12,532 bases of DNA from an uncultured Muribaculaceae bacterium (GTDB taxonomy: Bacteria; Bacteroidota; Bacteroidia; Bacteroidales; Muribaculaceae). The translations under genes were made by a program, and so were the position numbers. Shown in pieces: positions 6,892 to 12,532 of the stretch (its first letter is position 1; each line of letters begins with the position of its first letter). The stretch lies in assembly GCA_947178235.1 (NCBI GenBank), contig CAMWXQ010000011.1, forward strand, positions 1 through 12,532, in the 5' to 3' direction. The notes below the pieces were generated by a model. The model was not told the DNA's origin and made no database searches. It saw only the letters and a list, made by a program, of their open reading frames with translations.

Positions 6892-7230
6892 TTACAAGCC
6901 AATCTCTTCGGCCATGCTGCGTATGACCGAAATATCTATTGTCGAATAGTCTGCCTTATCGTAGATTTCGAGAAGATAAACGTTTCCCTCTGTCTCTGTC
7001 GCCACGACCGTATAGGTGATTACTCTTGCCCCACCGGATTTCCCACGCCCTTTTGATGTGATCGCCATGCGTATTTTTCGGATTCCAGGTACAAGTTCAA
7101 CCCCTTGAAACGGGTCTGTCTTCAATGAATTTGCGAAATCCGTGAAATCAGCCTTGAATGACCTGTGCCTCTTGGACAATGCTTTGAGGCTTTTCATACA
7201 CCGGGGTGTCAGGTGGATATTAAAGTTCAT
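6892..7230 (-). CDS. Type II toxin, RelE/ParE superfamily
   Basis: The 112-residue basic protein has the sequence pattern of the RelE/ParE-fold toxins common in Bacteroidetes: an N-terminal strand and helices (MNFNIHLTPRCMKSLKALSK), then the core GIRKIRMAITSKGRGKSGG (about 49-67), ARVITY, and the C-terminal LLEIYDKADYSTID (about 86-99). Members of this superfamily are mostly ribosome-dependent mRNA interferases, less often gyrase poisons; the conserved basic core favours the first but does not prove it. Its start codon overlaps the end of the antitoxin gene by 11 bases, which suggests coupled translation and the usual antitoxin-first order. The pair has lower GC than the exporter genes, consistent with acquisition. 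It converges with the exporter operon, with only 10 bases between the two stop codons. Confidence 0.88.
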   Translation of the reverse strand: MNFNIHLTPRCMKSLKALSKRHRSFKADFTDFANSLKTDPFQGVELVPGIRKIRMAITSKGRGKSGGARVITYTVVATETEGNVYLLEIYDKADYSTIDISVIRSMAEEIGL

Positions 7231-7453
7231 TGAGTGCCTCTTCTAAGCTATACCCTTTGAGTTTGCCTTCTCGCATCATTTTCGCCTCTTTCATTCCGCT
7301 GCATATGCGTGAGGTGAGTGTATCATCTTCCGTGACAGGGGTTATTTTGAACGTTCCATAACGGGACGTCAACAATAGGGACTGCCCTCCGCGGGCGGCG
7401 GTCAAGAACTTACCTTGATTTGAGCGGAATTCTCTCGCTGATACTACCTGCAT
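7220..7453 (-). CDS. Type II antitoxin, Phd/YefM-like
   Basis: The 77-residue protein starts MQVVSAREFRSNQGKFLTAA, the typical N-terminal DNA-binding and dimer fold of Phd/YefM antitoxins, followed by a strand pair (QSLLLTSRYGTFKITPV, about 24-40) and a charged C-terminal helix region (SRICSGMKEAKMMREGKLKG, about 48-67, then YSLEEALNEL) that would wrap the toxin. By family precedent it neutralises the toxin encoded just downstream and represses its own promoter as part of the complex. Upstream lie a -7 box and a direct repeat plus palindrome that could be its operator. Confidence 0.88.
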   Translation of the reverse strand: MQVVSAREFRSNQGKFLTAARGGQSLLLTSRYGTFKITPVTEDDTLTSRICSGMKEAKMMREGKLKGYSLEEALNEL

Positions 7454-7487
7454 GATCTATCTGGTTAATATGGTTTTTGCCTTCTCG

Positions 7488-7525
7488 CAAATATAGTGAT
7501 TTGCTGCCAAATTGGCATCCAAATT
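7488..7525 (-). promoter_or_regulatory. Probable toxin-antitoxin promoter with overlapping operator repeats
   Basis: On the minus strand TATATTTG (7495 to 7488) matches the -7 element, 35 bases before the antitoxin start. TTTG at 7523-7520 could be the -33 element, but the 24-base gap is longer than the usual 19-21. Over this area lie the odd palindrome TGCCAA-A-TTGGCA (7505-7517) and a direct repeat CCAAATT (7507-7513 and 7519-7525) spaced 12 bases start to start, a layout that fits an autoregulated antitoxin operator. Confidence 0.45.
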
Positions 7526-7608
7526 AACTATATTTAATAAAAATATGGGGCCACTTATGTGTCCCTGTACCATCGGCATGATATGAATCGAATGGTTACC
7601 TCACATAA

Positions 7609-7625
7609 AGCCTCCTTCGGAGGCT
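7609..7625. other. Short perfect hairpin, 7-bp stem
   Basis: AGCCTCC (7609-7615) pairs with GGAGGCT (7619-7625) around a 3-base loop. On the minus strand it is followed by TTTATG, a weak U stretch; on the plus strand the T-rich part is several bases away. It may be a second, back-up terminator of the secreted protein gene. There is no gene at this spot. Confidence 0.45.
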
Positions 7626-7647
7626 CAGATGTTCTTTTCATACATAA

Positions 7648-7680
7648 ACTGCCCCGCGGGTCGTGGACTCGCGGGGCAGT
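7648..7680 (-). terminator. Hairpin terminator of the secreted protein gene
   Basis: ACTGCCCCGCG (7648-7658) and CGCGGGGCAGT (7670-7680) are perfect reverse complements, 11 bp, and the loop can add a small inner stem (GTC/GAC). It lies 26 bases after the stop codon of the gene on the minus strand. The U tract in that direction is short (TTTAT), so it may be leaky. Confidence 0.7.
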
Positions 7681-7705
7681 GTGTTGTTGGGGGTTGCGTG
7701 GGGGC

Positions 7706-9760
7706 TTAGAGGATGACCTTGGTCACGGTGTTGCCCTGGCGGCGGATGTAGAGGCCCGAGGTGGGGTTCTCGACACGGATACCCTGGAGGTTGTAGTACT
7801 CGGCGGGTGCGTCGGCGGCCTCGATCTCATTGATGAGGGTCTCCTTGTCCTTGGCGGTCACGAGGATGTCCTTGATCTCCCAGGTACCGGCTACCTCGTC
7901 GGTGGAGTGGTAGCGGAAGCCGAGCTGAATCTTCTTGCCGAGCCATGCGCTGAGGTCCACGGGGGCTGCGTCATAGAATGTCCAGCTGAACGATTCGGGG
8001 GCTGCCATCTCGGTCACGATGGTCCAGGCCTCGGTACCCATCTCGCGGGCAACGACGTATGCATAGCCCTCGAAGTCAGCGACGGGGATCATGACGTTGT
8101 TGAGCTTGTAGTTGTTGAACGCGGTCTTGAAGTTGAGCTCGGCAGCGGTCTTGTTGGTGAGGTCGAGGGCCTCGGTGGTGTAGGCCACTGCGACGGCTGC
8201 GTTGGGCTTGCTGCTGATGTAGCCCGAGCCTACGAGGCCATAGTTGTTGGTCTTCCAGATGACGAGGTCGCCGGAGTTCTCCCACGAGAAGCCTTCGCCG
8301 AGCTCGGAGGTGAAGATGGTGCCTGCGGGCAGGGGCTCCTTCACGATGATGGTGTAGGATGCCGAGCCGGCCTTGAACTGGTCGTTGGCCTCGGCCTTGG
8401 CGGTGATGGTGGCGGTGCCGGCGGCGAGGATGGTGACGTTGCCGTTTGCGGCGTCGACGGTGGCTACCTCAGCGTTGGAGCTCTCGTAGGTGACGGCGGC
8501 GGTGGTGGCCTTGGTCAGTGCGGGGGCGGTGAAGGCCTCGCCGAGAACGACGTTGAAGGTGGTCTCTGCGCCGAAGCTGAGACCGGCATCCTGGCGGTTG
8601 TCAGCAACGCCGCCGACGTAGGTGACGGTCATGGTGGAGAGCTGTACGGTGTTGGAGTTGCCGTTGGTGAAGGTCACAGCGTCGGTGGCGCCGTTCCAGG
8701 GCGAGCCGCCCGCTTCGGTTGTACCGCTGCTTGCGGTGAGGTCGCTGAAGTTGTAACCGGTGAACTCAATCTTGGTAATTGTTCCGCCGTTTATGGAGAG
8801 GGTGATGGCAGACTTCTTGTTGATACGGAATGTCTGTACGCCGGCAGGAGTGGCCCAGAAGCGGACACCCGAGCCCTCGGCCTTGTGGACGGTGATGGTG
8901 AGAGGACCCTCTGAGAAGGATGTGCCATCCTCGATGTAGGTGTTGCCTTCGGTCTGGACAGGGAAGCCGTAAGCATTCTCGGCGAAGTTGAAGGTGAGTG
9001 TCTGCTCGTCGCCCTGTACGTCGGCCTTGACGGTGAGCTCGTAGGATGCTGTGCCGGCCTTATACTCGGTGTTGGCCTCGGCGGTGGCGGTGATGACGGT
9101 CTTGCCGACGGCCACGATGGTCACGGCGCCTGTGGCAGCGTCGACTGTAGCCACGCCTGTATTGGAGCTTGTGTAGGTGACGGCGGCATTAGTGGCCTTG
9201 GTCAGCGTGGGTGCGGTGAAGGGCTTACCCATTGTGGCGGTAGCGGTCTCGGCTGAGAATGCGAGCCCTGCATCCTTACGGGTGTCGGCACCTGCGGTGT
9301 AGGTCACGGTCATCTTCTTCATCTGTGCGGTACCGGTGGAGGCGAGGACAACGACCTCTGCCGAACCTTCGAATGTGGCAGCGGTGACGGTGCTGCCTTC
9401 TGCTTTGGCAAACCCAACCGTTGTGGTGGAGAGCAGATCGAGTTTGGCGCCATCAATCTCAATCTTGGTGATGGTACAACCGGGGACAGAGACCTCAACG
9501 TTGGACTTGTTCATCACACGGAAAGTGTACGAACCGGCTTCGGTACCCCAGAAGCGGGCGCCGTTGCCCGAGGCCTTGTTCACCTTGATTTGAACGGTGC
9601 CATTGGTGACGACTGTGCCGTCTTCGAGATAGTTGGTACTGTTGCCGGACTCTGCGGGATTCCCGTAGAGGTTGTTGGCAAAGTCCATCACCGACTCCTC
9701 GGCACGGCCGATGGCCACGCACGCGAAGAGCGCAAGGATAGAGAGTAAAAGTTTTTTCAT
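7706..9760 (-). CDS. Secreted Ig-like/adhesin-type protein with sorting-type C-terminus
   Basis: The 684-residue protein begins with a signal peptide (MKKLLLSILALFACVAIGRA, cleavage near 20). It has two tandem copies of a two-part module: a beta-rich segment (about 23-154 and 253-382, sharing the pattern FANNLYG.P / FAENAYGFP, then ARFWGTEAG / VRFWATPAG and TITKIE) and a bacterial Ig-like (Big_2) domain (about 163-245 and 391-474, sharing PFTAPTLTKATNAAVTY / AFTAPALTKATTAAVTY and VATVDAA.G.VTI). After them comes a jelly-roll segment like the choice-of-anchor J domain (about 479-637), then a short C-terminus (YYNLQGIRVENPTSGLYIRR, KVIL at the end) seen on many exported gut Bacteroidales proteins and resembling type IX secretion sorting signals. 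It is probably surface-exposed or released. No enzyme motif is visible; carbohydrate or protein binding is a guess. It has its own promoter and terminator. Confidence 0.87.
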   Translation of the reverse strand: MKKLLLSILALFACVAIGRAEESVMDFANNLYGNPAESGNSTNYLEDGTVVTNGTVQIKVNKASGNGARFWGTEAGSYTFRVMNKSNVEVSVPGCTITKIEIDGAKLDLLSTTTVGFAKAEGSTVTAATFEGSAEVVVLASTGTAQMKKMTVTYTAGADTRKDAGLAFSAETATATMGKPFTAPTLTKATNAAVTYTSSNTGVATVDAATGAVTIVAVGKTVITATAEANTEYKAGTASYELTVKADVQGDEQTLTFNFAENAYGFPVQTEGNTYIEDGTSFSEGPLTITVHKAEGSGVRFWATPAGVQTFRINKKSAITLSINGGTITKIEFTGYNFSDLTASSGTTEAGGSPWNGATDAVTFTNGNSNTVQLSTMTVTYVGGVADNRQDAGLSFGAETTFNVVLGEAFTAPALTKATTAAVTYESSNAEVATVDAANGNVTILAAGTATITAKAEANDQFKAGSASYTIIVKEPLPAGTIFTSELGEGFSWENSGDLVIWKTNNYGLVGSGYISSKPNAAVAVAYTTEALDLTNKTAAELNFKTAFNNYKLNNVMIPVADFEGYAYVVAREMGTEAWTIVTEMAAPESFSWTFYDAAPVDLSAWLGKKIQLGFRYHSTDEVAGTWEIKDILVTAKDKETLINEIEAADAPAEYYNLQGIRVENPTSGLYIRRQGNTVTKVIL
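8339..9694 (-). repeat. Internal tandem duplication of a ~225-residue module in the secreted protein
   Basis: The first copy spans about 9694-9026 and the second about 9004-8339 (minus strand). Each encodes a beta-rich segment then a Big_2 Ig-like domain. Similarity is clear at protein level (for example ATNAAVTYTSSNTGVATVDA against ATTAAVTYESSNAEVATVDA), but the copies have diverged, so the duplication is old. Confidence 0.85.
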
Positions 9761-9818
9761 AAATAAAATATTGATTTATTAGGTGTTGAAAGTCACGATG
9801 AGGTTGCGGATTATAAGC

Positions 9819-9860
9819 GTGGCACCATACCGCGGCCCGAAGCCTCTGATATAGTGCCAC
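9819..9860 (-). other. Inverted repeat at the predicted 5' end of the secreted protein mRNA
   Basis: GTGGCAC (9819-9825) pairs with GTGCCAC (9854-9860); after one mismatch ATA (9827-9829) also pairs with TAT (9850-9852). The outer arm touches the -7 box and spans the expected start of transcription, so it could be an operator or a 5' mRNA hairpin. A 7-bp match can arise by chance. Confidence 0.4.
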
Positions 9861-9892
9861 AAAGATAGTTATTTTCGGCTGAAAAAGCCAAA
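9860..9892 (-). promoter_or_regulatory. Promoter of the secreted protein gene
   Basis: On the minus strand TTTG (9892-9889) is followed after 21 bases by TATCTTTG (9867-9860), a full match to the Bacteroidetes consensus. Transcription would start near 9854, leaving a leader of about 95 bases before the ATG at 9760. The 193-base gap to the upstream aminopeptidase gene also argues for a separate unit. Confidence 0.7.
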
Positions 9893-9953
9893 TAAATCTG
9901 CGGGAATTTGAGCCGATTCGGGCCCCGCCGTGCAAGACTTCAACCCTGCGGCT

Positions 9954-11258
9954 TCAAATCTCGAAGAATCGGATGAACGCCTTGATGGTATAGAGGTGGT
10001 CGATGGCCGAGGCGGTCTCGCGCGCCGAGTGCATCGCCCAAATCGCCTCGCCCATGTCGACGCCGCGCAGCGGAATCTGCGAGGTGAGGATATTGCCCAG
10101 TGTCGAGCCTCCGGCCACATCGCTGTGGTTCACGAAGTACTGGCACGGCACACCCGCCTGCTCGCATATCGAGCGGAACACCGCCGCAGAGTCGGCATCG
10201 GTCATATACTTGCAGCGCGCATTGATCTTGATCACAGGGCCGCCGCCGGGCACGGGGTGATTGGTCGGGTCATATTTCTCGCCATAGTTGGGGTGATAGG
10301 CGTGGGCATTGTCGGCCGACACCATGAAGGACCCCTCGACGGCGCGCAGATAATCCTCGTGATCGCCTCCCTGCGCGGCCACGACACGTTCGAGCAGCGA
10401 GCGCAGCACGGGCGACGCGGCCCCCTGCTTGGTGCCCGACCCGGTCTCCTCGTTGTCGAAGATAGCCATCACGCGGGTGCGCGACACATCGGTCGAGGCC
10501 GTCCCGGTGAGGGCCGTCAGTGCCGCATGGACCATGCTCAGGTCATCGAGGCGTCCCGAGGTCACGAACTCATCCTCCATGCCCACGAGGCACGCAGGGG
10601 TCGTGTCGTAGAGCGACAGGTCGAAGTCCAGTATATCCTCGGGGCTCGCCTCGGCGGCCTCGGCGATCATCCCGACGAACTTCTCGTGCGCCTCACCCTT
10701 CTCTCCCACGATGCCGAGCACGGGGAGCATATCCTTCTGCGCCGACAGGCGTACACCGTCGTTCACCTGGCGGTTGAAGTGTATCGCGAGATTCGGTATC
10801 GTCAGTAGCGGGCGCTCCCACTTGACAAGCTTCATCCGCGGGACGAGCGGATTGTCCGAGCGGAGTGCCACGCGTCCCGCAAGGGAGAGAGGCCTGTCCA
10901 TCCACGTCGACAGGATCGGGCCGCCGTAGACCTCCACGTTAAGCTTCACCACGCCGCCGTCCGTCGGCATCGGCGCATTCGGCTTCACGCGCATCGTCGG
11001 CGAGTCGCTGTGGGCCGCGATGATATGGAACCCCTCGGACGGAGCCCCGCTGCCCACGACGAACGCGAACACCGCGCTCCCGTTCTTGGTCACATAATAT
11101 CGTCCGCCCGGGCTGAGGCACCACTTGGCCGCCGGGTCGAGCTGCGTGAACCCCTCTCGGTCGAGGGCCTCGCACACAGTCTTCACCGCAAAGAAATTCA
11201 CCGGACTCTTGTCGAGGAACTCCATCAGCCCCCGCACAGCACTGTTCTTGTCGATCAT
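9954..11258 (-). CDS. M18 family aminopeptidase (aspartyl aminopeptidase type)
   Basis: This cytosolic, two-zinc aminopeptidase removes N-terminal residues, by family precedent preferring acidic ones, from peptides. The 434-residue length and all active-site motifs fit M18: H83 in AAHSDSPTMRVKP, D238 in SGRLDDLSM, the catalytic base and zinc ligand E270-E271 in DNEETGSGTKQGA, D316 in SADNAHAYHPNY, and H410 in MHSARE. The zinc roles are assigned by analogy with yeast and human relatives. The motif HSDVAGGSTLGNI (about 378-390) is also typical. There is no signal peptide. It lies head to head with the Abi-family gene, and its own terminator is not obvious; the following gene has its own promoter. 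It is a housekeeping-type gene and probably unrelated in function to its neighbours. Confidence 0.95.
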   Translation of the reverse strand: MIDKNSAVRGLMEFLDKSPVNFFAVKTVCEALDREGFTQLDPAAKWCLSPGGRYYVTKNGSAVFAFVVGSGAPSEGFHIIAAHSDSPTMRVKPNAPMPTDGGVVKLNVEVYGGPILSTWMDRPLSLAGRVALRSDNPLVPRMKLVKWERPLLTIPNLAIHFNRQVNDGVRLSAQKDMLPVLGIVGEKGEAHEKFVGMIAEAAEASPEDILDFDLSLYDTTPACLVGMEDEFVTSGRLDDLSMVHAALTALTGTASTDVSRTRVMAIFDNEETGSGTKQGAASPVLRSLLERVVAAQGGDHEDYLRAVEGSFMVSADNAHAYHPNYGEKYDPTNHPVPGGGPVIKINARCKYMTDADSAAVFRSICEQAGVPCQYFVNHSDVAGGSTLGNILTSQIPLRGVDMGEAIWAMHSARETASAIDHLYTIKAFIRFFEI

Positions 11259-11291
11259 ATCTGGAAATCTAATAGGATTTAATTATGGATA

Positions 11292-11299
11292 CAAAGATA
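11292..11299 (-). promoter_or_regulatory. -7 element of the aminopeptidase promoter
   Basis: On the minus strand TATCTTTG matches TAnnTTTG, 33 bases before the start codon at 11258. I find no good -33 TTTG about 20 bases further upstream, so the promoter is weak or depends on other contacts. Confidence 0.5.
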
Positions 11300-11342
11300 G
11301 TGAATAATTTTGTAATCTCCCATTTGTTGTCTTGGCTCTCGC

Positions 11343-11373
11343 TTGTACTGTATTCAAAATCTTTGTAAATTTG
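11343..11373 (+). promoter_or_regulatory. Promoter of the Abi-family gene
   Basis: TTG (11343-11345) and TAAATTTG (11366-11373) are 20 bases apart and match the Bacteroidetes consensus. Transcription would begin near 11380, giving a short AT-rich leader before the ATG at 11403. This makes the TTG at 11343 part of a promoter and not a start codon. Confidence 0.65.
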
Positions 11374-11402
11374 TGCTTGATAAATTTTTAAATTCACAAT
11401 TT

Positions 11403-12308
11403 ATGAAGAAAAAGAAATACACCAAAACAGCAACTACCTATGGGGAGCAGATTGCCACACTGAAACGTCACGGGCTTATTGTGGAGGACGTCGAGAAGGC
11501 TGAGGAATATCTCTCGGCTATCGGTTATTATCGCCTCGGATTTTATATTTATCCATTTGAAGAGACATACCCGGCACTCGATAAAAAACGGCGGCATAAT
11601 GTCAAGGCCGGAACACGTTTCGATGATGTCGTGGCATTGTACAATTTCGATATGGATTTGAGGAATATTGTCAGCAAATACCTTTCGGAGATAGAAGTAG
11701 TAATCAGAAATACTTTCATATATCAATTGTCTATAAAATATAATTCAAATCCAACGTGGTTCGTTGATTCGTCCGTCATGACAACCCAATTCATCGATGA
11801 CTTCTATGAGAAGGCTTATAAGTCCATAAGGAAACATGAATCAATCCGAAGACATCACGAAAAGTACCGTGGCCAGTATGCTCCCGCATGGAAAACAATG
11901 GAGTACATGACTTTGGGCAATATGGAAGTGTTGTACGCCAATCTCCTTTTAGATAAGGATAAGGTGTTAGTGTCGCGGTATTTCGGAGAACCATCGAGCG
12001 CAGCATTCAAGAGTTATCTCGGAGCTATACGTGACATTAGGAATGCTTGTGCCCACGGCAATTTGTTGTATGAACTCAGATTGCAGGATGGCGTCAAGGT
12101 CGGTAAGGCGTGTGCCTCATTCAAACCGCATACGAGTCAGACGCTCTGTGGCGCTTTGAAGGTAGCAGACTATCTGTTGCGTAGGATTTCAGTGAACAAG
12201 GCCGACAATATGTGGCGAGAGTTGGCCAATGCTGTCGAAAGACTGAATGAACTGGTCCCGTCGGTAGTTCCGATTGTGAAAAGTCAGACAGGAATAGAAC
12301 TGACGTAG
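11403..12308 (+). CDS. Abi_2 (AbiD/AbiF-type) abortive infection protein with HEPN RNase motif
   Basis: The 301-residue protein carries the Abi_2 hallmarks in order: a basic start with TYGEQIATLKRHGLIVED (about 12-29), YLSAIGYYRLGFYIYPFE (36-53), FDDVVALYNFDMDLRNIV (73-90), SEIEVVIRNTFIYQLS (95-110), PAWKTMEYMTLGNMEVLYAN (161-180), and near the end RNACAHGNLLY (213-223). R213 and H218 form an intact R-X4-H motif, the RNase signature of HEPN domains. Members give phage resistance by abortive infection; related AbiF proteins have been reported as RNA-controlled toxins and proposed as Cas13 ancestors (recalled, not checked). I start it at 11403 because the promoter overlaps the longer frame. It is visibly AT-rich (for example 25 G+C in bases 11521-11580, against 46 in 5221-5280), suggesting horizontal transfer. 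A same-strand ORF-free transcription unit follows, which may be its RNA partner. Confidence 0.9.
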   Translation: MKKKKYTKTATTYGEQIATLKRHGLIVEDVEKAEEYLSAIGYYRLGFYIYPFEETYPALDKKRRHNVKAGTRFDDVVALYNFDMDLRNIVSKYLSEIEVVIRNTFIYQLSIKYNSNPTWFVDSSVMTTQFIDDFYEKAYKSIRKHESIRRHHEKYRGQYAPAWKTMEYMTLGNMEVLYANLLLDKDKVLVSRYFGEPSSAAFKSYLGAIRDIRNACAHGNLLYELRLQDGVKVGKACASFKPHTSQTLCGALKVADYLLRRISVNKADNMWRELANAVERLNELVPSVVPIVKSQTGIELT

Positions 12309-12310
12309 TG

Positions 12311-12325
12311 TATTCGAGTCGAATA
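12311..12325. repeat. Palindrome just after the Abi gene stop
   Basis: TATTCGA and TCGAATA flank a single G. It begins two bases after the stop codon and has no T tract, so it is not a terminator. It could be an RNA hairpin or a protein site, but about one such 7-bp match is expected by chance in a window of this length. Confidence 0.5.
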
Positions 12326-12380
12326 ACCTTGATGGGCTTGATTACCAAATTTTGTTAAAATATTGCGGGAATTTGGATTT

Positions 12381-12394
12381 TGTTTTGCAAAACA
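12381..12394. promoter_or_regulatory. Perfect palindrome over the -33 element of the downstream RNA promoter
   Basis: TGTTTTGCAAAACA is a perfect 14-base palindrome that contains the -33 TTTG at 12384-12387. Its place suggests an operator where a dimeric repressor would block the promoter. The palindrome alone is not statistically unusual; only its position makes it of note. Confidence 0.4.
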
Positions 12395-12415
12395 GGATTT
12401 TATTTCTTACCTTTG
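12384..12415 (+). promoter_or_regulatory. Strong Bacteroidetes-type promoter downstream of the Abi gene
   Basis: TTTG (12384-12387), exactly 20 bases, then TACCTTTG (12408-12415): this matches the consensus in both boxes and spacing. Transcription should start near 12420. No gene-length frame begins before the terminator at 12480. Confidence 0.72.
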
Positions 12416-12420
12416 CATTC

Positions 12421-12507
12421 ATAGAAGTGTATCTGGATGACCCCGTTGTCGCCAACTGCACTATAAAAAAGATTCTTCGGTCCGGCCCTCGATGGCTGGA
12501 CTTTTTT
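12421..12507 (+). ncRNA. Candidate small RNA next to the Abi gene
   Basis: A promoter and an intrinsic terminator enclose about 87 bases with no substantial frame; the only ATG frame, at 12438, has nine codons (MTPLSPTAL). By eye the RNA can fold so that 12421-12423 and 12427-12431 pair with 12457-12464 (one GAA bulge, one G-U pair). Inside, GTTG (12445-12448) pairs with CAAC (12453-12456) over a UCGC tetraloop, directly next to the outer stem. This leaves an unpaired 13-nt stretch (12432-12444, TCTGGATGACCCC) that could meet a target. A linker of six A and a few more bases leads to the terminator stem. Its place on the same strand just after an Abi_2 HEPN gene suggests a partner or antitoxin RNA. 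Another reading is a leader with a terminator controlling a gene beyond the window edge. Confidence 0.5.
12480..12507 (+). terminator. Rho-independent terminator
   Basis: GTCCGGCC (12480-12487) pairs with GGCTGGAC (12494-12501), eight pairs with one G-U, around a 6-base loop, followed by six T (12502-12507). Six A at 12465-12470 lie a short way upstream. It would also stop transcripts running on from the Abi gene, which has no terminator of its own. The remaining bases to the window end (12508-12532) are G/T-rich and hold nothing I can name. Confidence 0.88.
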
Positions 12508-12532
12508 GTTTGGGGGTGGGGTGTTTTCTGAG

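Noticed and set aside
7526..7608. Search for a gene or mobile element end between the toxin-antitoxin promoter and the hairpins
   Set aside because: I see only AT-rich sequence without a frame, terminal repeat or target duplication.
7559..8914. 451-residue open frame on the plus strand antisense to the secreted protein gene
   Set aside because: Its sequence is Gly/Val/Asp-rich low complexity, as expected from the reverse strand of Ala/Thr/Val-rich coding, and it starts at a non-coding stretch with no promoter. The minus-strand gene has a signal peptide and clear domains.
9930..10808. 292-residue plus-strand frame over the aminopeptidase gene
   Set aside because: The minus strand has all M18 zinc and catalytic motifs in this stretch; the plus frame is a shadow.
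9899..12375. The 12-mer TGCGGGAATTTG occurs at 9899-9910 and 12364-12375, both next to promoters
   Set aside because: Several shared 12-mers are expected by chance in a window of this size, and the two copies face opposite ways relative to their promoters.
12421..12532. CRISPR-like or tRNA-like element at the right edge
   Set aside because: There are no spaced repeats and no tRNA arms or CCA end; the structure is a simple hairpin body plus an intrinsic terminator.

Overview
The window looks like chromosome from a GC-rich member of the Bacteroidales, most likely Muribaculaceae. This rests on Bacteroidetes-type promoters (TTTG about 20 bases upstream of TAnnTTTG), the absence of clear Shine-Dalgarno sites, an S1 ribosomal protein with an Arg-rich tail, and a secreted protein ending in the NLQGIRV...GLYIRR C-terminus typical of gut Bacteroidales. 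The family assignment is inference from gene style, not from a search.

Layout, left to right. (1) Bases 1-671 hold the 3' end of rpsA and a strong intrinsic terminator. (2) Bases 712-1212 hold a perfect 14-bp inverted repeat and a small unrecognised gene whose last third no longer looks coding. (3) Bases 1186-6881 form an apparent operon behind a good promoter: a TolC-like outer membrane factor, a HlyD-type periplasmic adaptor, two ABC-2 type permeases and a small three-helix membrane protein. Together these form a tripartite exporter, but no ATPase gene is present. The two gaps flanking the adaptor gene each hold a 9-nt tandem array followed by a 7-nt tandem array, just before the next ATG. 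(4) Bases 6892-7525 (minus strand) hold an AT-richer type II toxin-antitoxin pair, with a Phd/YefM-like antitoxin and a RelE/ParE-like toxin, reading towards the exporter operon and ending 10 bases from it. (5) Bases 7648-9892 (minus strand) hold a secreted 684-residue protein built of two duplicated modules, a jelly-roll-like domain and a sorting-type C-terminus, with its own promoter and a hairpin terminator. (6) Bases 9954-11258 (minus strand) hold an M18 metallo-aminopeptidase. (7) Bases 11343-12507 hold an AT-rich, probably acquired Abi_2 (AbiD/AbiF-type) gene with an intact HEPN RNase motif (RNACAH), followed on the same strand by an ORF-free transcription unit with its own promoter and terminator.

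The last region is the best candidate for an under-described system. From memory, Abi_2/AbiF proteins are HEPN RNases linked to structured noncoding RNAs acting as antitoxins, and have been proposed as ancestors of Cas13. Here a gene of that family is followed by a predicted RNA of about 87 nt with a near-ideal promoter, a foldable body and an intrinsic terminator. That the RNA partners the protein is inference. The long opposite-strand reading frames across the GC-rich genes are codon-bias shadows and were left out.
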